From: Engelhardtia mirabilis
GTDB taxonomy: Bacteria > Planctomycetota > UBA1135 > GCA-002686595
Assembly (NCBI RefSeq): GCF_007748095.1
Contig: NZ_CP036287.1
Coordinates: 3,844,001-3,908,000, forward strand
Direction: 5' to 3'
Length of the DNA stretch: 64,000 nt
The position numbers and the translations under genes were made by a program. Below, piece after piece: positions 58,356-64,000 of this stretch (position 1 is the first letter of the stretch; each line of letters starts with the position of its first letter). The notes under the pieces were generated by a model, which did not search any database, was not told the origin of the DNA, and saw nothing but the letters and a program-made list of their open reading frames with translations.

Positions 58356-60536
58356 ATGGCGCCCCGCCGAGCGATCCTCGCCGCCCTGATCGCCCTCAGC
58401 TCAACGCCCCTCGTCGCCCACCCGCAACTGTCCACCGCAGCCCCCCAGCTCGAGCGGACCGGCTTCCACTACGTGGCGATCTTCGTCGGCAACTACACGC
58501 CGCAGCTCTCGATCAGTCTGGCCGACGTGGGCGATCCGAATGCGGATCTGTACCTGCGCAAGAACCAGAAGCCGACCCTGAAGGACTGGGACCTGCGTTC
58601 GGCCAACCCGCACACGAGCGACGAGCGCATCCGCCTGAACGCCGACTCTCCCACGCCCATCTCGACCGGGGTCTGGTGGATCGGGATCCACGGACCGACG
58701 AACGTGCAATACGACCTGAGCTGGTCCACCAAGGGAGTGCCTTCCAAGCAGCCGGGGCTCGGCTCGATCCCCTACGCCCCGGCCCACGGCCAACCGGGCG
58801 GCGTCACCTTCCGTGTCTGGGCGCCCTTCGCCGACTCGGTCAACCTGGCCGGCGACTTCACCGGTTGGTCGGGTGCCCTGGCGCCCATGGGTAACGAGGG
58901 CGACGGTTACTTCTCGCTCGACGTGCGGAACCTGACCGTCGGAGCCCAGTACAAGTACGTCATCAAGAATGGCGCGCAGACCCTGTGGAAGACGGATCCG
59001 CGCTCCAAGCAGGTGACCAACTCGATCGGCAACTCGGTCGTGGTCGAGCCCAAGACCTTCGCCTGGACCGACACCGACTACCAGACCCCCGCCTGGAACG
59101 ACCTGGTCATCTACGAGCTGCACGTCGGCACGTTCAATGACACCGTCGGTGGTCCCGTCGGGACCTTCGACAGCGCGATCCAGCGCCTCGACCTCTTGGC
59201 CGAACTCGGCGTCAACGCCGTCGAGCTGCTGCCGGTGAACGAGTTCGCGGGAGACTCCTCCTGGGGCTACAACCTGGCCTTCCCCTGGGCGGTGGAGTCC
59301 GCCTACGGCTCGATCGACGGCCTGCTGCGGTTCGTCGACGAGGCCCACCAGCGCGGCATCGCCGTCCTGATGGACGTGCTCTACAACCACTGGGGCCCCT
59401 CCGACCTGGACCTGTGGAAGTTCGACGGCTGGTCCCAGGGTGGTTGGGGCGGGATCTACTTCTACAACTCGATTCAGGCCCAGACGCCCTGGGGCGACAC
59501 GCGCCCGGACTTCGGTCGGCCCGAGGTGCGTCAGTACATCCGTGACAACGTGATGTACTGGCTCGAGGACTGCCGCGTGGACGGCTTCCGCTTCGACTCG
59601 GTGCTGAACATCCGCACCGGGCCCCTGGGCGACATCCCCGAGGGCTGGTCGCTCTTGCAGTGGATCAACGACGAGATCAACGCCAGCCAGCCCTGGAAGA
59701 TCAACATCGCCGAGGACTTGCAGGGCAACCCCTGGATCACCAAGACCACCGGTGAGGGCGGCGCGGGATTCGACAGCCAGTGGGACGCGGGCTTCGTGCA
59801 CCCGATCCGCGACGCGCTGATCACACCCAACGACTCTGACCGCAACATGTGGTCGGTCCGCGACGCGATCCAGAACAACTACAACGGCTCCGCCTTCCAG
59901 CGCGTGGTCTACACCGAGTCCCACGACGAGGTGGCCAACGGCAAGGCGCGCGTCCCCGAGGAGATCTGGCCCGGCAACGCGTCGAGCTGGTATTCGAAGA
60001 AGCGCTCGACCCTCGGCGGCGCCCTGGTGATGACTGCGCCGGGTGTCCCGATGCTGTTCCAGGGCCAGGAGCTGCTCGAGGACGGCTACTTCCAGGACTC
60101 CGACCCGGTGGACTGGACCAAGCTGGCCACCTTCGGCGGGATCCGCCAGCTCTACGCCGACCTGATCACCCTGCGCCGCGACGGCCTGGACAACACCGCG
60201 GGCCTCAAGGGGCCCAACACGAACGTCCACCACGTGGATGACAACAACAAGGTCGTGGCCTTCCACCGCTGGGACCAGGGCGGGCCCGGGGACGACGTGA
60301 TCGTCGTCGCCAACTTCGCCAACACGACTTGGTCCCAGGGGCAGAATTACCGCATCGGGGTGCCGCGCGCCGGCACCTGGTACGTGCGCTTCAACAGCGA
60401 CTGGTCCGGCTACGACGCATCCTTCGGCAACCACCCGACCGTGGACGTGAACGCCGATTCGATCCCCTGGGACGGGATGCCCTACAGCATCTCGCTCTCC
60501 TTCGCCCCGTACACCTGCGTGATCCTCTCGCAGTGA
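58356..60536 (+). CDS. Secreted GH13 branching-enzyme-like alpha-glucan enzyme with N-terminal PPC-like domain
   Basis: From the ATG at 58356 the protein has 726 residues with a signal peptide (MAPRRAILAALIALSS...LVAHP). Residues about 30-135 resemble a bacterial pre-peptidase C-terminal (PPC) domain, a beta-sandwich of secreted enzymes. A CBM48-type domain follows (VTFRVWAPFADSVNLAGDF), then a GH13 barrel: IYELHVGTF, VLMDVLYNHWGPSD, DGFRFDSVLN with nucleophile Asp, INIAEDLQG with acid/base Glu, and YTESHDEVAN. ELHVGTF and the CBM48 point to branching enzyme or glucanohydrolase groups; cytoplasmic GlgB proteins lack a signal peptide. It may remodel or cut alpha-glucan outside the cell. It stands alone downstream of the importer operon, with a LacI-type palindrome about 200 bp upstream. 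Confidence 0.82.
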   Translation: MAPRRAILAALIALSSTPLVAHPQLSTAAPQLERTGFHYVAIFVGNYTPQLSISLADVGDPNADLYLRKNQKPTLKDWDLRSANPHTSDERIRLNADSPTPISTGVWWIGIHGPTNVQYDLSWSTKGVPSKQPGLGSIPYAPAHGQPGGVTFRVWAPFADSVNLAGDFTGWSGALAPMGNEGDGYFSLDVRNLTVGAQYKYVIKNGAQTLWKTDPRSKQVTNSIGNSVVVEPKTFAWTDTDYQTPAWNDLVIYELHVGTFNDTVGGPVGTFDSAIQRLDLLAELGVNAVELLPVNEFAGDSSWGYNLAFPWAVESAYGSIDGLLRFVDEAHQRGIAVLMDVLYNHWGPSDLDLWKFDGWSQGGWGGIYFYNSIQAQTPWGDTRPDFGRPEVRQYIRDNVMYWLEDCRVDGFRFDSVLNIRTGPLGDIPEGWSLLQWINDEINASQPWKINIAEDLQGNPWITKTTGEGGAGFDSQWDAGFVHPIRDALITPNDSDRNMWSVRDAIQNNYNGSAFQRVVYTESHDEVANGKARVPEEIWPGNASSWYSKKRSTLGGALVMTAPGVPMLFQGQELLEDGYFQDSDPVDWTKLATFGGIRQLYADLITLRRDGLDNTAGLKGPNTNVHHVDDNNKVVAFHRWDQGGPGDDVIVVANFANTTWSQGQNYRIGVPRAGTWYVRFNSDWSGYDASFGNHPTVDVNADSIPWDGMPYSISLSFAPYTCVILSQ

Positions 60537-60612
60537 CCTCCGCGGACCTGCGCGCTTCGGCCGATTGCGCGCGGATCCACTCCTCTCTTCCGCAACCCAA
60601 GTCCTGCCCGAC

Positions 60613-61737
60613 ATGAATACTCTTCGCACCGCCAGCTTCACCCTGGCCGGTCTCGCGCTCGCCTCCGTGGCCAACGCCCAGACCTTCGAGACCATCGCCA
60701 CCGAGTCCTTCGACTACGCCGACCTCAGCGGCATCGACGGCCAGGTCGGCGGCTTCGGCTGGTTCCAGCAGTGGTATGCCGGCGGCGCCGGCTACGTGAC
60801 CGTGCCCGGCCTCGACGCCGCCGGCGGCGCGGCGCTCACCGACGGCAACAACGTCGGTGCCTACCGCAGCCCGAAGACCGGCCCCTGGACCCAGACCGTG
60901 GCCCCCGGCTTCAACTTCGGCGCCGACTCGGGCTACTCCATGTGGGTCAGCTTCACGGCCCAGCGCGCGCCGGGTTCGGACAGCCAGTACGGCGGTCTCT
61001 CCCTGCACACCTCCTTCGTGGGTGAGAAGCTGTTCATCGGCAGCCCCTTCGCCTCGGGCGAGTGGGGCCTCGCGGTCCCCGGCTGCTGCGACTTCCGCGT
61101 GACCGGCAGCGACGTCACCGTCCCGACCCGCATCGTGGTCAAGATCGACTACCTGGTCGGCGACGAGCGCGTGCAGCTCTGGCTGGATCCGGGCGTCGAC
61201 CACCCCACCACCACCGCCGACCTCGACATCATCGCCACCAACCACGACTGGAACGAGATCCGCCTGCAGTCGGGTGAAGGCCCGACCGCCAACGGTTGGC
61301 TCTGGGACGACATCGTGATCGAGTGCGAGGACTGCACGCCGCCGGATCTCGTGACCGACGTGGACGCCATCTCCGTGGCCACCGGCGGCGCCCAGACGAT
61401 GACCCTCTACGCCGGCCAGGAGAACGAGGGCGACCTCTACATCCTGGTGGGTTCCCTGTCGGGCACCTCGCCCGGTATCCCGATCGGTCCGGGCGTCCTG
61501 CCCCTGAACCTCGACGCGTACCTCAACGCCACGCTCAGCGCGCCGGCCGGCGTCGGCCTGACCAACTCGAGCAACTTCCTCAACGGTGACGGCAGCGAGA
61601 ACGCAACCCTGACGGTTCCCGCCGGCCTCGGCGTGCTCGCCGGTCTGACCGCCAACCACGCCTACGTCGTGCTCGACCTCGGCACCTTCGGCATCAGCAA
61701 GGTCAGCAGCGCCGCGTCGCTGACCTTCAACCCGTGA
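60613..61737 (+). CDS. Exported LamG-like protein with the GSxSGTxPG C-terminal domain (paralogue 1)
   Basis: This 374-residue protein begins with a signal peptide (MNTLRTASFTLAGLALASVANA). Residues about 25-240 look like a concanavalin/LamG-type jelly roll (ESFDYADLSG, WVSFTAQRAPGSDSQYGG, DERVQLWLDPG, WLWDDIVIECEDC). After ECEDCTPP comes the shared C-terminal domain (about 250-374: LYILVGSLSGTSPGIPIGPG, then LPLNLDAYLNA and NHAYVVLD). The next gene encodes a paralogue. The protein is probably surface-located or released and may bind carbohydrate, given the neighbouring glucan genes; no active site is evident. Confidence 0.75.
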   Translation: MNTLRTASFTLAGLALASVANAQTFETIATESFDYADLSGIDGQVGGFGWFQQWYAGGAGYVTVPGLDAAGGAALTDGNNVGAYRSPKTGPWTQTVAPGFNFGADSGYSMWVSFTAQRAPGSDSQYGGLSLHTSFVGEKLFIGSPFASGEWGLAVPGCCDFRVTGSDVTVPTRIVVKIDYLVGDERVQLWLDPGVDHPTTTADLDIIATNHDWNEIRLQSGEGPTANGWLWDDIVIECEDCTPPDLVTDVDAISVATGGAQTMTLYAGQENEGDLYILVGSLSGTSPGIPIGPGVLPLNLDAYLNATLSAPAGVGLTNSSNFLNGDGSENATLTVPAGLGVLAGLTANHAYVVLDLGTFGISKVSSAASLTFNP

Positions 61738-61780
61738 TCCGCTAGCGGAGCGCCCAGAGCGCCTCGCTCCGAGCGCCTCG

Positions 61781-61814
61781 GGGCGGCTCCGACCCTCGCA
61801 GGTCGGGGCCGCCC
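61781..61814 (+). terminator. Hairpin terminator after paralogue 1
   Basis: A 14-bp stem (61781-61794 with 61801-61814, one mismatch) with a 6-nt loop follows the stop codon by about 45 bp. No T tract follows. Confidence 0.55.
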
Positions 61815-61936
61815 TCGGGCGACCTCGGGAACGCAATGGGCCCGTCGACCCTCGCTCGCCCACCAAGCTCACGACCCGGCGTGTGGCCAAGCCCGCCGCG
61901 GTCGACCCCTTCGACATCCGTGAACTCGATCCAACC

Positions 61937-63160
61937 ATGAACACCTCGCTCGAGCGCTGCCTCCTCGTGGCGGCCAGCGCGGCCCTCTGCGCCGGCGCTG
62001 CCCAGGCCCAGGCAGGCACCTACCGCACCATCTGCGAAGAGTCCTTCGACCTGGCCCCCGGCACCAACCTCGGCCAGACCGGGTCCGGCAGCGGCTGGGA
62101 AGCCGCCTGGTACTCCGGACCGACGGACACCAACGCCCTGATCATCCCGGGCTCGCCCGGAGTCACGATCGGCGACGCGGTCGGCAACATCGCGTACATG
62201 AGCAACTCCCTGAACGACGGCGGTAACTACCGCCGCATCTCGGGGACGGGCTTCGAGAACATCACCGACGCGATGTTCGGCTCCGCCACGGGTCCGCTGT
62301 TCGGCAAGGACGACACGACTCTGTGGGTCACCTTCGACGCCCAGAAGATCCCGGGCGGCGACGACGCCTACGGCGGACTCTCGTTCTTCATCTTCCTGGA
62401 CCCCAACGGCGTGGGTGAGTACCTGTTCATGGGCAGCCCGTTCCTGTTCGACGACTGGGGTCTGGACACCCCCACCGGGGCTCCCGGCGCGTCGACCATC
62501 GGGCAGGGCAACATCGACCAGCCCAGCCACATGGTCTACCGGATCGACTTCCTGCCCGGGGACGAGCGGATCCAGTTCTGGCTCAACCCGACCACGGACA
62601 AGCCGAGCACCACGGCGGACCTGGACCTGATGATCCCGAACTTCCGCTTCAACGAGCTGCGGATCCAGTCGGGCACCGGCGGCGGAACCACCGGCGGCTC
62701 CGCGCCGGGCTTCTACTTCGACGGCATCAAGCTCGAGTGCGAGGACTGCGAACCGCCCCAGGCCTTGGCCGGCACGCCCTCGACCCTCAGCGTCAGCTTC
62801 GGCGGCAACCAGTCGTTGATCCTGAACGCAGGCGCGGGCAACGCGGGCAAGACCTACTTCCTGCTCGGTTCCGTGTCGGGCACCTCGCCGGGCTTCCCGA
62901 TCGACGGGCTGACCCTGCCCCTGAACTTCGACAGCTACTTCGTCTACACGCTGAGCTACGCCAACCAGCCGCCGCTGACGAACTCCTTCGGGGTTCTGGA
63001 CGCCGCGGGCACGGCCCAGGCGAACTTCAACATGCCGGTCGGGATCATTCCGCTGGTGGGTCAGCAGATCAACCACGCCTACGTGGTGATCGACTTCGCA
63101 GGCATCATTCCCTTCGTGGGCTTCGTCAGCAACGCGGCCCCGCTGGACGTGACCAACTGA
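61937..63160 (+). CDS. Exported LamG-like protein with the GSxSGTxPG C-terminal domain (paralogue 2)
   Basis: The 407-residue protein (ATG 61937) has a signal peptide (ERCLLVAASAALCAGAAQAQ) and the same plan as its neighbour: a jelly-roll-like part (EESFDLAPGTN, WVTFDAQKIPGGDDAYGG, DERIQFWLNP, FYFDGIKLECEDC), the junction ECEDCEPP, and the shared C-terminal domain (YFLLGSVSGTSPGFPIDG, LPLNFDSYFVY, NHAYVVIDF). The two genes are tandem duplicates that have diverged, separated by a terminator hairpin, so each is probably transcribed alone. A perfect long hairpin lies 20 bp after its stop codon. Confidence 0.75.
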   Translation: MNTSLERCLLVAASAALCAGAAQAQAGTYRTICEESFDLAPGTNLGQTGSGSGWEAAWYSGPTDTNALIIPGSPGVTIGDAVGNIAYMSNSLNDGGNYRRISGTGFENITDAMFGSATGPLFGKDDTTLWVTFDAQKIPGGDDAYGGLSFFIFLDPNGVGEYLFMGSPFLFDDWGLDTPTGAPGASTIGQGNIDQPSHMVYRIDFLPGDERIQFWLNPTTDKPSTTADLDLMIPNFRFNELRIQSGTGGGTTGGSAPGFYFDGIKLECEDCEPPQALAGTPSTLSVSFGGNQSLILNAGAGNAGKTYFLLGSVSGTSPGFPIDGLTLPLNFDSYFVYTLSYANQPPLTNSFGVLDAAGTAQANFNMPVGIIPLVGQQINHAYVVIDFAGIIPFVGFVSNAAPLDVTN

Positions 63161-63179
63161 GCTGCTGACGGGTGGCCGC

Positions 63180-63302
63180 GGTGGGACGTACGGTGCCGCG
63201 ATCATTTGTCCCACGCGAACGCAGAGCGCCCCGATCGGCGAAGCCGATCGGGGCGCTCTGCGTTCGCGTGGGACAAATGATCGCGGCACCGTACGTCCCA
63301 CC
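63180..63302. repeat. Perfect 60-bp inverted repeat with 3-nt loop
   Basis: Arms 63180-63239 and 63243-63302 are exactly complementary around GAA. The 11-mer CGTACGGTGCC (63187-63197, complement at 63285-63295) is shared with the hairpin at 13451-13585, while the inner sequences differ. Within each arm GTGGGAC and GTCCCAC give a nested small hairpin. It lies between convergent genes and could stop transcription from both sides, but its kinship with the other copy suggests a mobile palindromic element. Confidence 0.95.
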
Positions 63303-63322
63303 GGACGTCCCAGCTCGCCGCC

Positions 63323-64000
63323 TCAGCCCCGGGCGCGGATAGCCAAGCAGGCCTTGCCTTCACCGGGCCAGTCGACGCTGCGCCAGTCGCCGCCCGCTGG
63401 TCCGTCGGAGCCGCTGGCCTCGAGGGACTCCGCCAAGACCTGCTCGGCGACGTAGTCGCCGAACTCCTCCAGGGCTCGGGCTTGCTCCCCCTGGGCCATG
63501 TAGCGCACATCGACCCGGGTGTTGATCTCCAGGTCCAGGTCCTTGCGGAGCTGCTGCAGCAGGCGCACGGCGTCGCGGGCCAAGCCCTCGCGCTCGAGCT
63601 CGGGGGTCGTGCGTACGTCGAGGGCGACCACAGCGTTGTACTCAGGCAACTGCTCAATGGCGATGCCCTTGAGGCCATCGACCGCAGTCAGGGCGAGTAC
63701 GAAGTCCACACCCGGCTCAAGACGATGCTCACCCACCTGCACTCGTCCATCATCCTGGAGAACCCAGCTTCCGGCTTCAGCGGCCGCTAGCACGGCCTTC
63801 ATATCTTTGCCGACTTTCGGCCCAACAACTCGAGACTTCACTTTCAGAAGCGGGCGTGCTAGCTGCGACGCATCTTCATCGAGAACTAGTTCTTTCACAT
63901 TGACCTCATCCCGAACCAAGTCAATGAATGGGCGCAATCGCTCACAGCCAGGGCCTGCAATCGTAAGCATCGGCAGCGGCAAACGAATACGCCTGCGATG
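63323..64000 (-). CDS. ileS: Isoleucyl-tRNA synthetase, C-terminal fragment (gene continues beyond window)
   Basis: The last 225 residues are in the window; the frame is open to the right edge. They match the C-terminal anticodon-binding and appended (DUF5915-like) regions of the eukaryote-like IleS class: FIDLVRDEVNVKEL, VGPKVGKDMKAVLA, VVALDVRTTPELEREGLARD and AVRLLQQLRKDLDLEI. The enzyme charges tRNA-Ile; the catalytic HIGH and KMSKS parts lie outside. From about 63780 to the edge the DNA is near 55% GC with AT-ending codons, against about 70% in the last 300 bp of the gene, so the gene is mosaic or only partly adapted after transfer. Confidence 0.85.
   Translation of the reverse strand, partial: HRRRIRLPLPMLTIAGPGCERLRPFIDLVRDEVNVKELVLDEDASQLARPLLKVKSRVVGPKVGKDMKAVLAAAEAGSWVLQDDGRVQVGEHRLEPGVDFVLALTAVDGLKGIAIEQLPEYNAVVALDVRTTPELEREGLARDAVRLLQQLRKDLDLEINTRVDVRYMAQGEQARALEEFGDYVAEQVLAESLEASGSDGPAGGDWRSVDWPGEGKACLAIRARG

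Overview
This is a window of about 70% GC chromosomal DNA, read here as an uncultured or little-studied member of the Planctomycetota or a close relative. That placement is inference. It rests on an ECF sigma factor next to a large Ser/Thr kinase, a sulfatase-like lipoprotein, Tat-exported Gfo/Idh oxidoreductases paired with TIM-barrel isomerases, DUF1080 domains, and kelch/FG-GAP/LamG-type exported proteins. I saw no rRNA, tRNA, CRISPR array, prophage or transposase. About 43 genes fill nearly all of the window.

Layout. 1-10.5 kb: an alkaline-phosphatase-superfamily lipoprotein (5' end outside the window), an AstE/AspA-like zinc hydrolase downstream of a carboxylate-amine ligase/CBS fusion, then a signalling block (ECF sigma factor, Ser/Thr kinase, LOG-family protein, PP2C phosphatase, small kinase). 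10.6-15.5 kb: an ABC-2 exporter operon ending in a phosphopantetheinyl transferase, a 135-bp long hairpin, and an SLC13 transporter with RCK_C domains. 15.6-24.1 kb: a 2071-aa DUF4011/SF1 helicase/nuclease/DUF3320 protein resembling single-gene antiviral proteins, convergent with a hybrid histidine kinase. 24.3-31.5 kb: an isomerase plus Gfo/Idh pair, two exported proteins in an operon, and a divergent kelch protein across a region with two Fur-like palindromes.

31.7-37.3 kb is the most interesting locus. An exported SUMF1-like protein, a Tat-exported Gfo/Idh oxidoreductase and a Tat-exported isomerase form one operon. It diverges, with overlapping start codons, from a lipoprotein that fuses an ApbE flavin transferase to two DUF1080 (3-keto-disaccharide hydrolase-like) domains. 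Together they look like an extracytoplasmic 3-keto-sugar processing system. 37.3-47.3 kb: Rsm22-like protein, GNAT, NUDIX, an acidic exported protein, RNase HI, an SDR, a degenerate EEP protein, and an amidase/permease/deacetylase operon.

47.4-60.5 kb is an alpha-glucan locus. A lipoprotein amylase, amylomaltase and glucan phosphorylase (minus strand) diverge from an ABC sugar importer whose binding protein is fused to its permease. A secreted branching-enzyme-like GH13 protein follows, with LacI-type palindromes nearby. 60.6-63.2 kb: two tandem paralogous exported proteins. A perfect 60-bp inverted repeat and the C-terminal part of ileS, which drops to about 55% GC, end the window.

Two themes cut across the regions. 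First, four exported proteins share an unnamed C-terminal domain of about 120 residues. Second, at least ten genes have a TAnnnT-type -10 box only 6-11 nt before the start codon, which points to widespread leaderless mRNAs; that spacing was used to choose several starts.
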